DNA of 64,000 nt from a virus. Shown piece after piece: positions 32,819 through 41,578 of the stretch. Within the stretch, counting starts at the first letter, position 1. Each line of letters opens with the position of its first letter. Under the pieces are notes generated by a model. The model was not told the DNA's origin and made no database searches. It worked only from the letters and a program-made list of their open reading frames with translations. Location: IMG/VR virus record IMGVR_UViG_3300032285_001029, positions 1 through 64,000 of that record; one strand, given 5' to 3'. A program made the translations under genes and the position numbers.

Positions 32819-33247
32819 CTAGTAGAACATGTCGTTTTCGTTGATTACTCTAAATTTGATACCTTGTTTGCTGCACCAAGCATTTGCACTAGCCCATTTA
32901 GCCTGATTCTTTACAAATTGTGCTTGATTATACTTGTTTTTTCCTACACGTTCTAAAATAGTTTGACTAGCAGGCTTAATTTCAATTAGCTCTACGTGCA
33001 TTTTGCCAAATTTATCGGCATATTGAATAAAAAAATCAGGAACGTATACAGTTTGTTTTCCTGTTAAAGGATCTCTATAAGGAATTTGAACAGCTTCGCT
33101 AGCCCATTTATGTACATTCTCATTGGTATCGCAGAATCGCATAAAGCTTAACTCCCAACTACTGCGATATGTGGGAATTTTGGTTCCTACATACTTTTCT
33201 GGACGAGTAATTGTAAATCTGCCTTTTGCGAACTTTCTGCTAGCCAT
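32819..33247 (-). CDS. gp4: Head completion protein (T4 gp4 type)
   Basis: A 142-residue protein. RGRF-type start FAKGRFTITRPEKYVGTKIPTYRSSWELSFMRFCDTN, then IPYRDPLTGKQTVYVPDFFIQY and VELIEIKPASQT, is characteristic of T4 gp4/gp50, which has a TnsA-like nuclease core (E in SSWELSFM, PDF, EIKP). It finishes the DNA-filled head before neck addition. Length matches T4 gp4 (150). Its start overlaps the preceding gene's stop. Confidence 0.92.
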   Translation of the reverse strand: MASRKFAKGRFTITRPEKYVGTKIPTYRSSWELSFMRFCDTNENVHKWASEAVQIPYRDPLTGKQTVYVPDFFIQYADKFGKMHVELIEIKPASQTILERVGKNKYNQAQFVKNQAKWASANAWCSKQGIKFRVINENDMFY

Positions 33248-33612
33248 TATATAAGAATATTTCGCGATTCGAATGTGTCAACCGTAGGGTTAATTCTGTA
33301 ACCTAATAAACTAGTTTTTTCTCTGTAAGAATTTAAAACCTGAGCTACGACTTGACTTAATTGTATATTTGTTAAGATTTTTAGCGAATCTATAAGAGCC
33401 ATTACATTTACATTATCTAGTCTTGCTTGATTTAATAAGATTATAGATACTGTTCTAGCACTTTCTGTACTAAACCCTTGTTTAATAAAAAATCCAACTA
33501 CTGCATCTATTTGTCCGGCAGGAAAAGATAGCTGATTTTGAAAATATTTGTCAAAAAAATCTTTAACTTCTGTATGTCCAGTTGTTTGAGTTGTAGGTAA
33601 ATTACCGATCAT
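33247..33612 (-). CDS. Small conserved structural protein beside gp4
   Basis: A 121-residue helical protein (VKDFFDKYFQNQLSFPAGQIDAVVGFFIKQGFSTESARTVSIILL), ending REKTSLLGYRI...TFESRNILI. The closing pattern (NxxREKTSLLG, then an RxIL end) matches a conserved structural-region protein recalled from cyanophages, located beside gp4. It is probably a baseplate or head-tail component. CCTAAATA lies directly before the ATG and no Shine-Dalgarno sequence is visible. Confidence 0.7.
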   Translation of the reverse strand: MIGNLPTTQTTGHTEVKDFFDKYFQNQLSFPAGQIDAVVGFFIKQGFSTESARTVSIILLNQARLDNVNVMALIDSLKILTNIQLSQVVAQVLNSYREKTSLLGYRINPTVDTFESRNILI

Positions 33613-33627
33613 ATTTAGGCCATAAAA

Positions 33628-34611
33628 TTAAATTGGTTTTGCAATCACTGTCGCACCGCTGATACTAGCTGTTGGGAATGCAACATTTGAAATGCCGCTA
33701 ACATTTGATACAAGTGTGTTAGATGTACTAGTAACAATATTGTTTACATTATCTATGACAGTTTTTGTATTTTGATATGTATTAACAGTATCGATTAAAT
33801 TTCCTAAAAAACTAGTAGAATTATCTTTTATTTTAGAAGTAGAAACAAAACTAGCAGGTTGACGTCCGTCTTGATTAATACCCGACAGTGTACTTGGGGT
33901 TTGATCATAATGCTCTAACCCAAATCCTTCAGGTGTGCCGGCAGTAACATTTCCATAACTATAAGATACTGCTTCGTAAGCAATAGTCATATTATTGTCA
34001 TGTACATCGTTGGTACTGTAAGATACTTTGTTATGATTCCAAGCTGTGATAATTGGGTTGTGTAGTTTATAACAGACATATTCATGTCTTGCCATTTGAT
34101 ACATTTTAATATAAGTAAAAAACGGAGTTGTACTACCGTTATCTAAACCGTATGTGCCTGTAGTATATGCAAAACTTCTTGTAGCAGTTCTGTTATATGC
34201 ACCTGGTTTTGTTGCACTTGTAGGATCTGCATAGTAATAACTATAATAATTATTCCATAAATTATTAATTACACCTATGTTGTCATCGTGAAATACTATA
34301 TTCAGTGGTTTATACTCTTGTTTATATTGTATGTTCTTTTTTCTATTGTATTGATTAAGAGTTTCGATTTTAATTTCAAAGTTAGGCAAATCTGCACTTT
34401 TAACTAACATATTAATTTCGTTATTATGTACTTGTCCAAGACTAGGATCTCTAAGTGCAGCTTTGTTCAATCCAAATGCAAGGTGATAACTAAATTTCCA
34501 CTTTGGAGCTAATGCAAATTGCCCGTCAGTAAAGAGTCTAGCTGCATGTTGATAATCATGCAAGACTTGGTTTGATACTTGAGATAAGTTTCTATTAGGT
34601 GTGAATGGCAT
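33628..34611 (-). CDS. Tail-tube-like baseplate protein (gp54/gp48-type candidate)
   Basis: A 327-residue protein. WKFSYHLAFGLNKAALRD...EINMLVKSADLPNFEIKIETLNQYNRKKNIQYKQEYKPLNIVFHDDNIGVINNLWNNYYSYYY has the strand order and FHDD..GVVNxLW motif of tail-tube-fold proteins. Extended tube-fold proteins such as T4 gp54 and gp48 join the baseplate to the tail tube. The C-terminal part is Ser/Thr/Asn-rich and has no motif. It lies right after gp19 across a terminator and next to gp4. It starts five bases after GATAAATA without a Shine-Dalgarno sequence. Confidence 0.6.
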   Translation of the reverse strand: MPFTPNRNLSQVSNQVLHDYQHAARLFTDGQFALAPKWKFSYHLAFGLNKAALRDPSLGQVHNNEINMLVKSADLPNFEIKIETLNQYNRKKNIQYKQEYKPLNIVFHDDNIGVINNLWNNYYSYYYADPTSATKPGAYNRTATRSFAYTTGTYGLDNGSTTPFFTYIKMYQMARHEYVCYKLHNPIITAWNHNKVSYSTNDVHDNNMTIAYEAVSYSYGNVTAGTPEGFGLEHYDQTPSTLSGINQDGRQPASFVSTSKIKDNSTSFLGNLIDTVNTYQNTKTVIDNVNNIVTSTSNTLVSNVSGISNVAFPTASISGATVIAKPI

Positions 34612-34615
34612 ACCG

Positions 34616-34623
34616 TATTTATC
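34616..34623 (-). promoter_or_regulatory. Late-type octamer GATAAATA before the tube-like gene
   Basis: Reverse complement of TATTTATC, located after the gp19 terminator and four bases before the ATG at 34611. A message from it would be leaderless. Confidence 0.45.
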
Positions 34624-34658
34624 AATTTAATAAACTGGGTAGTTTATGAAACCCTATT

Positions 34659-34684
34659 AAAAAACCCACCGAAGTGGGTTTTTA
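34659..34684 (-). terminator. Terminator with UUCG loop after gp19
   Basis: Stem AAAACCCAC/GTGGGTTTT closing a TTCG loop on the - strand, followed by TTTTTTAAT, one base after the gp19 stop codon. A strong terminator fits the high expression of tube protein. Confidence 0.9.
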
Positions 34685-34685
34685 T

Positions 34686-35306
34686 TTAAATACCGCCACC
34701 TGTTGCATTTGTTAATGCAGTTCGAGTCGTCGAAGGTGCTGCACCTCCTGTGACTTCTAAACAATTATCGACTTGTATTGTTAGATCAATAGTTACTGGA
34801 TCCATGGTTGAGTATTTTAGATCACCGTACGCAACGTCTTGTAAATAGCAGCCATAACACTCCCATGTTTCTAAGACATTTGGAGCAAATGCACCGTTAC
34901 CGCCATCTAACATTTCGATACGCATCGTGAACTTGTAATCACCACCACTAGCTGCTGAACTTTGTTCAAAGAAGTCAAATTGTTTTTGGATTTGTTCCCC
35001 GACTAGTTTACTAACTGCTCCAGACACATCGTCTCGAAGTACAACTTTAATTGATCCCCAAGATGGTTTTCCAGCTAAGTTGACTTTTGAGTTGTATACA
35101 TCAATAACTTTATTTTCAAAAGTTACCTTTGGACGACCAGCATCTTGAACTTGTTTGGTCAATTCAGTTGTAGGAGTTGATGTGCCGAAGTTTTCAAAGT
35201 TAATTCTAAAACGATATTTTAACTTCGGCATTAACAAGCCTTGGGTACTAGCACTTTGATCCGATGCTAGTGGTACTGTAAATTTACTTAATGATGAAAT
35301 AGCCAT
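34686..35306 (-). CDS. gp19: Tail tube protein (T4 gp19 type)
   Basis: A 206-residue major tube protein that forms hexameric rings inside the sheath. LMPKLKYRFRINFENFG, TKQVQDAGRPKVTFENKVIDVYNSKVNLAGKPSWGSIKVVLRDDVSG and WECYGCYLQDVAYGDLKYSTMDPVTIDLTIQVDNC are signature segments of T4-like tube proteins. It is somewhat longer than T4 gp19 (163). The start has GGAG nine bases upstream. It follows the sheath gene by 12 bases and is followed at once by a strong terminator. Confidence 0.95.
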   Translation of the reverse strand: MAISSLSKFTVPLASDQSASTQGLLMPKLKYRFRINFENFGTSTPTTELTKQVQDAGRPKVTFENKVIDVYNSKVNLAGKPSWGSIKVVLRDDVSGAVSKLVGEQIQKQFDFFEQSSAASGGDYKFTMRIEMLDGGNGAFAPNVLETWECYGCYLQDVAYGDLKYSTMDPVTIDLTIQVDNCLEVTGGAAPSTTRTALTNATGGGI

Positions 35307-35318
35307 TTTTAAACTCCG

Positions 35319-38300
35319 TTATGCTGTTAATGCAGCAGTTGCACCGCCTAGTTGTGCAATTTCACCAGTATTTCTTAAGCGAATTGGAATATAGATAAAT
35401 TCTGCTGCTTTAACTGGTTCAACAGCAATATCTAAATGCAGTTCGCTCTTGTCAATAGTTGCTGGTGTGTTGTTAACAGTATCACAAACAGTGATAAAGT
35501 CATAAATTGCACGTTGACCTACTAATTCTAATAACAAGGTATCAGCTTGTTGTTTAATTTCATTACGTGTAATTGTATCGTTTGGTTCAAACACATACGG
35601 TTTTGCCAATTGATTAAATATTCGACGTAAGTAAATGACTAAACGTGCAACATTTACTCGATCCAATGAACTAGCTATTAATTGTCGTGTATATTGTCCG
35701 TATGCTACGATTCCTGTACCTGAAATATAGGTAATTGGATTTACATGGATTGAAGCTAGTGTATCCCTTTGCCCAGTGTTTAATGCCACAGATTGAAATT
35801 CACCTTCTGTAGTAATATAACCCGCTGCACTAGCATTAGTAATATGTCCACGGCGTGTACCAGCCGGTGCAAACCAAGGATAACTTACATTATCGCTTAA
35901 AGATATAGTTTTTAACATCATATGACTTGGCGGTACTGCGATATTTCTTCCATTATTGTCAACAGTATAGCCCCATGGGTAATATACACCTAAATACGGA
36001 TCTGTAGTTACCAGACCTGCATCTCCGTCAACTAATGCTTTAGCTTTGTTATTACCCCAGTTGTTTAAAGTTGTTGCATCTGGGGTTAATCGTGCAGGAG
36101 TATCTCCAACAACAAATGCATCTAATCCTCTATCATAATTTAATGCCACTAGTTCTGGGATACATTCAGGATAGCCTGGTGCTGCTAATAAATTAATTAT
36201 TAGACTTTCTTCGTCTCTAATATATTGATTGCTTGTCAACAATGCATTCATTGCTTGTATGACAACTTGTCTTTGAGACTTACGCCCAAATGATCCGGCA
36301 CCATCTTCTTGATTAGCAGCTACACTGACCCAGCGATTCGGGTAATAATCGGACATTGGCTCATCATTGTTGAAACGAGGATTACGATCTAAAACATTTA
36401 CGTAGTTTTTAACATAATGTTTAACGTTATTGCTGCTGCGACGTAAATTGTATAGCATCATGCCACGTGGATATAATGCTGGGTCTGGGCAATCAAAATC
36501 TACAAAATCGCTCGTTAATAAACTAACGATACTTGCAGGATCTGCACCTTGACCGTTTGTATTCCAACGTGCATCATGGAATACAATACCTGATTCAGTT
36601 GTTTGATCCGACTTATCAACTAATACCCATAGTTTAGTTAATGAATTATACTTGTAAAGTACAGGGAAATTTTCTAAATCTCCAGTATCGATCCATAGAT
36701 CGCCAGTTTGTAAGCTAGTACCATCAGACTGTTTAGTTGGTTCTGTTGCTGAAATAATTGGACCGTTTGGATCTGTTTGTACTGTATCATCATTATCATA
36801 ATACGGCGAAGTTAAACTGAGATAACCAACCCATTTTGACCCATCGTTAATCATGATATCTACATCGTGTACATTGCTATCATACCATAATGTCTGATCT
36901 GCAGGTGTTGTAGTAGGTGCACTGCTGCTTGGGATGATAGTTGCCGCATTCCATAAACTAGCAACAAAGTGACCTGTTACACCTTTTGGATCATTGTAAT
37001 AATTGTCAGTTGAATCAACTGCAAATAATGCTGTCAATGGATTACCTGTTCCGTCGACTAAGTTAATTTCGCCACCTTGTTTATGACTAATTGTGATAAC
37101 ATTAGTCGAAGTATTTAGGTTAGTAATTATGTTAGAGTCTACTGGAAGTGCTGCAGTCAATGCTGCTAGAAATGCATTTGCATTTCCTGTAGCAACGCCT
37201 GTTCCTGTAGCTGCTGTAAAGCTGACTTCAATCGGATCTGTCATCGATGCACTGCCTGCATCAGATTCACTAATCATAAATTCGTTACTGCCATTTGCAA
37301 ATGTGCCGTCTCCGATTACTCCGGACACAATACTTGTAGGACCAGATGATGTGCGCTCATAAATTTTGAAGTCGGCCATTTGAGTATTACCTTCGTCGCC
37401 GTTGTATTTGATGTACAATGCGCCTTTGGCAAGATTTAATCCGCCGCCCTTAGGATCAAGTTTTGACAATGCAGTTGTATTATCACTGTATAAATTAGTT
37501 AAGAATGTAGTCCAAGCAGCAGTTGTACTATTATATTTCTTAATAATCCAGTTTGCTCCATAGTTAGGACTAGTTGATTTAACCCAGATACTACCTGTTG
37601 GATAACCGTTTGGATATTGACTGGAAACTCCGTATAAAGGAATTTGTGTATGTGGTTGAATTGTTAACTTAGGAGCCAGATAACTTGCTTCAGCTAGGCC
37701 GACTGCTGCAGCGGCTGTTCCACTTAAAGTAACAGTATTACCTGTTGAAAAGATATTAATAAAACCTTTGATAACTGCTGCTGTGATACCATCACCAGTA
37801 ATAGCTGTAGTATTATTAATTGCACTAACTAGTTCATTTAATGTTGTTGCTGCTTCTACACCGGTTACACTATGACTATTGATAGATAGTGTGTTTGAAT
37901 TCAATGTTACGCTACCGGTTGGTGTTGTTCCTACTGCAGTAGGCCAACTTGCTACCCAGTCAGAAGAACCTACTTCCACCCAAGAACCTGCTGGATGTGC
38001 TACACTACCAGTTTCGGGTTTTTTATACCATAACACATTTAAATCTGTAACAGCAACTAATGCATAACTACCGATTGCTCCGAAACTCTTTGCAGGTGAA
38101 TAATCAGATGCTGAGAAATTATTTACAAGCAGAGTGTCTGTAATTACTGATACTGATTTTACTTTGAATGACTGTCCACCTGATAGTGCGCTCCCGGCTT
38201 GCCATTCAAAGACGCCGTATTGTGAATCAGCAGTATCGAACCAAATAGTACCATCCTCTGGTGATCCGGCTGGAATAGTTGTTGTTTCTTTTAAAGAATT

Positions 38301-38651
38301 TAAATCTACGTCCGCTCTTACGACGTATGCGCGATTGCTTACACCTAATAAACTATAAGCGGCTTGTAAACCATATTCACTAACTTCGCTTGCGTGTACT
38401 GGATTGTTGCTAGCGTCTGTTTGAAAATATGGGACACCGAAGTTATCGCTTAAATCTTTTTGACTTGTTAGCAAATATACCTTTCCTGCATTTTTAGCTA
38501 GTGTACCAGGTGCTATACCTGTTCCGGCAGCATTTGATTTATTTTCTGCTGAAGCTACAATGATTAAAGGTACAGTGCCTGGAGCATTAGCAACGTAAAA
38601 ACTTTCATCTTTAACTGTTACGCTAACACCCGGTGAATTTAATGTGGCCAT
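35319..38651 (-). CDS. gp18: Contractile tail sheath protein (T4 gp18 type), enlarged
   Basis: A 1110-residue sheath protein from MATLNSPGVSVTVKDESF; the start is set by GGAGAG seven to eight bases upstream and a TATAAATA late promoter. The conserved core lies at both ends: the N-terminal LNSPGVSVTVKDES and TVPLIIVASAENK, and the C-terminal GRKSQRQVVIQAMNALL, LNYDRGLDAFVVGDT, LDRVNVARLVIYLRRIF and VKAAEFIYIPIRLRNTGEIAQL. Between them lie several fibre-like modules with a GxLWxD motif (DGTIWFDTADS, TGSIWVKSTSP, DQTLWYDSNVHDVDIMIN, TGDLWIDTGDL). T4 gp18 has 659 residues; insertions of this kind occur in cyanophage sheaths and probably lie on the virion surface. Confidence 0.95.
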   Translation of the reverse strand: MATLNSPGVSVTVKDESFYVANAPGTVPLIIVASAENKSNAAGTGIAPGTLAKNAGKVYLLTSQKDLSDNFGVPYFQTDASNNPVHASEVSEYGLQAAYSLLGVSNRAYVVRADVDLNSLKETTTIPAGSPEDGTIWFDTADSQYGVFEWQAGSALSGGQSFKVKSVSVITDTLLVNNFSASDYSPAKSFGAIGSYALVAVTDLNVLWYKKPETGSVAHPAGSWVEVGSSDWVASWPTAVGTTPTGSVTLNSNTLSINSHSVTGVEAATTLNELVSAINNTTAITGDGITAAVIKGFINIFSTGNTVTLSGTAAAAVGLAEASYLAPKLTIQPHTQIPLYGVSSQYPNGYPTGSIWVKSTSPNYGANWIIKKYNSTTAAWTTFLTNLYSDNTTALSKLDPKGGGLNLAKGALYIKYNGDEGNTQMADFKIYERTSSGPTSIVSGVIGDGTFANGSNEFMISESDAGSASMTDPIEVSFTAATGTGVATGNANAFLAALTAALPVDSNIITNLNTSTNVITISHKQGGEINLVDGTGNPLTALFAVDSTDNYYNDPKGVTGHFVASLWNAATIIPSSSAPTTTPADQTLWYDSNVHDVDIMINDGSKWVGYLSLTSPYYDNDDTVQTDPNGPIISATEPTKQSDGTSLQTGDLWIDTGDLENFPVLYKYNSLTKLWVLVDKSDQTTESGIVFHDARWNTNGQGADPASIVSLLTSDFVDFDCPDPALYPRGMMLYNLRRSSNNVKHYVKNYVNVLDRNPRFNNDEPMSDYYPNRWVSVAANQEDGAGSFGRKSQRQVVIQAMNALLTSNQYIRDEESLIINLLAAPGYPECIPELVALNYDRGLDAFVVGDTPARLTPDATTLNNWGNNKAKALVDGDAGLVTTDPYLGVYYPWGYTVDNNGRNIAVPPSHMMLKTISLSDNVSYPWFAPAGTRRGHITNASAAGYITTEGEFQSVALNTGQRDTLASIHVNPITYISGTGIVAYGQYTRQLIASSLDRVNVARLVIYLRRIFNQLAKPYVFEPNDTITRNEIKQQADTLLLELVGQRAIYDFITVCDTVNNTPATIDKSELHLDIAVEPVKAAEFIYIPIRLRNTGEIAQLGGATAALTA

Positions 38652-38683
38652 TCTGTGCTCTCCATGAATACAAATTGTTAATG

Positions 38684-38691
38684 TATTTATA
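38684..38691 (-). promoter_or_regulatory. T4-type late promoter TATAAATA before gp18
   Basis: Exact T4 late octamer on the - strand, 33 bases upstream of the gp18 ATG, leaving a leader of about 25 bases that includes the GGAGAG ribosome binding site. Confidence 0.8.
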
Positions 38692-38759
38692 GTATTTTGG
38701 GTTTTCCTACGGGTAATAAGCAATCGAAAAGGGATAAAAAAGGTTCAATTAAATACAGT

Positions 38760-39089
38760 ATGAGACCTTTATGTAAATGTGGACGTAGACCTGCTGCTGT
38801 TAACTACTATAAAGAAGGCAAACCATACTACAGAAAACTGTGCGAGGCTTGCCTTAAAGGTAATAGTTCGAATCCAAGATGGCAGCGATCTGGTTATGTT
38901 ATGAAAAATACTTGCGATAAATGCGGGTTTAAATCACCATACCCGGAAGTTTTTGCAGTATTTCATGTAGACGGCGATTTGAATAACTGTAAACTAACTA
39001 ACTTAAAAACAGTCTGTGCTAACTGCCAAAGAACACTACATAGAGATGGTGCTAAGTGGCGTCAGGGAGATCTAGTCCCTGACTTATAA
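38760..39089 (+). CDS. HNH-type zinc-binding nuclease-like protein
   Basis: A 109-residue protein from MRPLCKCGRRPAAVNYYKEGK. It has paired Cys sites (CKCG, KLCEACL) and then an HNH-like core: CDKCGFKSPYPEVFAVFHVDGDLNNCKLTNLKTVCANCQRTLHRDG, with the H-V-D-G strand, the central Asn and the CxNCQ zinc knuckle. Near-identical small proteins occur beside gp18 or gp1 in cyanophages as I recall. The longer TTG start at 38697 would overlap the gp18 promoter region and is less likely. It may be a free-standing homing endonuclease or a packaging-related nuclease. Its 3' end overlaps the dNMP kinase gene tail-to-tail by 38 bases. Confidence 0.8.
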   Translation: MRPLCKCGRRPAAVNYYKEGKPYYRKLCEACLKGNSSNPRWQRSGYVMKNTCDKCGFKSPYPEVFAVFHVDGDLNNCKLTNLKTVCANCQRTLHRDGAKWRQGDLVPDL

Positions 39090-39723
39090 GTAGTGCATTA
39101 ACCTGATCGTATAGGCTATCTAAATCAGTGTTGTTATCTAATACTGCATCAAACTTACTTCCCACCCATGCTGTTTCGCTATCATGAATATTAAGTTTAG
39201 ACATTCTGTCTTTGGATAAGGCCCATCCTATATATTTTGGTCCGCGATTAACTGCTTGTGCATCTTGATACCAATCAGGCTCGGGGCCACGAACAACACG
39301 GATTACTATGCCTCCGGCATTTTTGATACTCTTAATCTCATTCGGAAATCTACAATCAGATATAACAATATTATCCTGACTGGCACGTAATTTATTTTCT
39401 AAACTGGCAATCCATATATCGTCATGAAACCCTTGTCTGCAGACTTCTGTACCCCAGTATTGTAAAATCCATCTTGGAGTGAGATTAGGCATTTTTAATC
39501 GTTCTGCCCACCATGGATCAACTTGGTCACGCCACTCTCTGCTTTGTTTGGTACGCCCTTCTAGCATAGTGCGATCCCAACCAAAGACTTGACTTACTGC
39601 ATCTTTCAAACTGTTAGCAAAACTTTCTCGTCGAAATCCATGAAAGTTAGTTAAGTAATCAGCGATAGTATCTTTACCGCTACCAATAAATCCACAAATT
39701 CCAATAATGATAGGTTTAGCCAC
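39052..39723 (-). CDS. gp1: Deoxynucleoside monophosphate kinase (T4 gp1 type)
   Basis: A 223-residue kinase that phosphorylates dNMPs for phage DNA synthesis. The P-loop GFIGSGKDT is at 11-19; FANSLKDAVSQVFGWDR, LQYWGTEVCRQGFHDDIWI and VISDCRFPNEIKSIKNAGGIVIRVVR are the family's substrate and lid segments. Length is close to T4 gp1 (241). It starts with GTG preceded by AAGGATA. The 3' end overlaps the convergent HNH gene by 38 bases. Confidence 0.93.
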   Translation of the reverse strand: MAKPIIIGICGFIGSGKDTIADYLTNFHGFRRESFANSLKDAVSQVFGWDRTMLEGRTKQSREWRDQVDPWWAERLKMPNLTPRWILQYWGTEVCRQGFHDDIWIASLENKLRASQDNIVISDCRFPNEIKSIKNAGGIVIRVVRGPEPDWYQDAQAVNRGPKYIGWALSKDRMSKLNIHDSETAWVGSKFDAVLDNNTDLDSLYDQVNALLISQGLDLPDAT

Positions 39724-39786
39724 AGGTTATCCTTTGAAGGGTTGTATATAGTAACACACAAGTTGTAATAATGCAATAACTTTTGA

Positions 39787-40770
39787 TTAGTAGGAAGGAT
39801 ACCACTTTTGTGTACTACTGTCGTAAGTCATTATTAATGCTTTATTTACAACTGCTGTGGTACCTAGTGCAATATTTCCTGCAGTATTAGTGAAGAATAC
39901 GCCTAAAGGAATAAGTGTGATTTGCCCACCGGAAAGTGCAATCAGTGGATGGGGTGTGATAGTATTGATAACTTGTGTGCCGCTGATAAAAGTTATCGGT
40001 GCTGTTGGTGCAATAGTAGGTCCGCTGGATATTGTAGGTGCGGTTGTGCTTGTAGCAAATATTTTATAAACTGCTTGACTGGCAAATGTTATTTTGCCTC
40101 CATTAGCACTGCCAATGTTAACATTAGTAGTGCTAAATGCACCACCACCCGTACCTATATTAATAGTTTTGGTAGCTAACGCAGCTACAGGTCCTGTAGA
40201 AATATTTGTAGTACTAGCAAGAGATCCAACATTCCCTAGCGTTAATGTTAACACACTACCAAATGCTTGAAAAGTCGTAGTACCGTCTATGCTACTATTA
40301 AAGATCGGGTCTGTCGAAGTGATAAAGGTTGTACCAGTACCTGATTGACTAGTAATCGATGTTGTATTACCAACACTGGTTATAACTCCATTTAAATTGG
40401 CATTTGTAGTTACAGTATTAGCATTGCCAGCTAAATCTGCATTAATAGGAGTAGATACTGTTAGTGCTGCCAACGTTCCAACATTAGTTAAACTTGAATT
40501 AACAATTGTTGCTGCTAGCGTATTACCAGTAAGTACATCACCTGACACAGTAATATTAATACTTGCTGATCCGTCAAATCCGATGCCATTAATATAAACA
40601 GGACTAGCTAATTTAGTAGCAGTTGCACTGTTACCTGCTTGAATATATGATGCTAATGCGTCTGTACTGGTCTGTTTGCTTTCAGGTGTGCCACTAATGT
40701 CGGTAACAGCAAATATTTCTGTACCTGTAATAGTAGATAATAATGGTAACTCTGTAAATTTAATTGACAT
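39787..40770 (-). CDS. Fibre-type structural protein beside gp13
   Basis: A 327-residue beta-repeat protein. The start (MSIKFTELPLLSTITGTEIFAVTDISGTPESKQTSTDALASYI) is a common N-terminal attachment module of phage fibres. It continues with TATKLASPVYINGIGFDGSASINITVSGD, a repeat also found in the fibre at 11783 (RTINGVSFDGTANISFPV), and beta repeats of NTLAATIVNSSLTNVGTLAALTVS type. It probably forms collar or whisker fibres, since it adjoins the neck gene gp13 with two bases between them. Confidence 0.65.
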   Translation of the reverse strand: MSIKFTELPLLSTITGTEIFAVTDISGTPESKQTSTDALASYIQAGNSATATKLASPVYINGIGFDGSASINITVSGDVLTGNTLAATIVNSSLTNVGTLAALTVSTPINADLAGNANTVTTNANLNGVITSVGNTTSITSQSGTGTTFITSTDPIFNSSIDGTTTFQAFGSVLTLTLGNVGSLASTTNISTGPVAALATKTINIGTGGGAFSTTNVNIGSANGGKITFASQAVYKIFATSTTAPTISSGPTIAPTAPITFISGTQVINTITPHPLIALSGGQITLIPLGVFFTNTAGNIALGTTAVVNKALIMTYDSSTQKWYPSY

Positions 40771-40772
40771 GT

Positions 40773-41540
40773 TTAACCAATTACAAATGTATAAGGAATA
40801 CCGCCTGGGATTAAATTATCGAGTTCTTTTTCTAGCTTGTCTATTTCAGCTTGAGCTTCTGTTTTAAGCGCAGAACCGTTCAGTTGTATACCAGCCTGGG
40901 GGCCAGCAATACTTGAAAATTTACTACGTGCTTCACCTAACATCATTTTAGCAGTAGCTAAACTATAGTCGTATAACCATTGTTTTGCATAGATATCGGA
41001 TAGTAAAACAAAGTCAGGACGATAGTTATAAGTTCTTATTAAAATCTGTTCGCCATTTGCAAACGGACGCTGTAATATGGTCAATATGTGATTACTTTGG
41101 CGCCAATTAAATTCAATATAACTACCAAACATACGACCCACTAATTTTTGATATCCTGCAAATAAATCGTAAGTTGCAAGACCGCCCATCATCGTACCAC
41201 TTAATAGATAGGTATTAGTATAAGCTAAGTTAAATGGCTCAAATAGTGTTCCGCCTGATCCAAGTCCTGAGCGAGAGCCGACTGATCGTCTGAACACTTG
41301 ACGAACTTCAACAACTTCATCCGGAAGTCTGTACTCGTTTTGATCTTGTACCAGTTCTAAAAACATGTAAGATTCTTCTACACTATTTGAACTACGCTGT
41401 CTAAATCGATTAATTGCACGAGTTAAGGCTGTTTCTAAGTGTTTAGGATCCAGCTCAACTTCGACCATACCGTCGGCCAGCATAGTTCGTATGTAATCAA
41501 ATACTTTGCTGCGTTCAATCATGCTTGTGTTTTCGGACAT
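40773..41540 (-). CDS. gp13: Neck protein (T4 gp13 type)
   Basis: A 255-residue protein starting at MSENTSMIERSKVFDYIRTML; GGAGAACG lies just upstream, so the inner ATG is preferred over 41558. The pattern LEVELD..HLETALTRAINRFRQRS, then LVQDQNEYRLPDEVVEVRQVFRRS, and the closing AKMMLGEARSKFSSIAGPQAGIQLNGSALKTEAQAEIDKLEKELDNLIPGGIPYTFVIG match T4-like gp13, which with gp14 closes the portal and joins the tail. Length is near T4 gp13 (309). Confidence 0.85.
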   Translation of the reverse strand: MSENTSMIERSKVFDYIRTMLADGMVEVELDPKHLETALTRAINRFRQRSSNSVEESYMFLELVQDQNEYRLPDEVVEVRQVFRRSVGSRSGLGSGGTLFEPFNLAYTNTYLLSGTMMGGLATYDLFAGYQKLVGRMFGSYIEFNWRQSNHILTILQRPFANGEQILIRTYNYRPDFVLLSDIYAKQWLYDYSLATAKMMLGEARSKFSSIAGPQAGIQLNGSALKTEAQAEIDKLEKELDNLIPGGIPYTFVIG

Positions 41541-41557
41541 AATTCGTTCTCCATTCA

Positions 41558-41577
41558 TATTTATCTAGCGATAAATA
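41558..41577. promoter_or_regulatory. Palindromic divergent late promoters between gp13 and gp14
   Basis: TATTTATC, then TAGC, then GATAAATA: two late-type octamers in opposite directions, forming a perfect inverted repeat with only four bases between. One faces gp13 (- strand; its RNA would begin near 41551, 11 bases before the ATG) and one faces gp14 (+ strand; RNA near 41584). Confidence 0.6.
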
Positions 41578-41578
41578 T

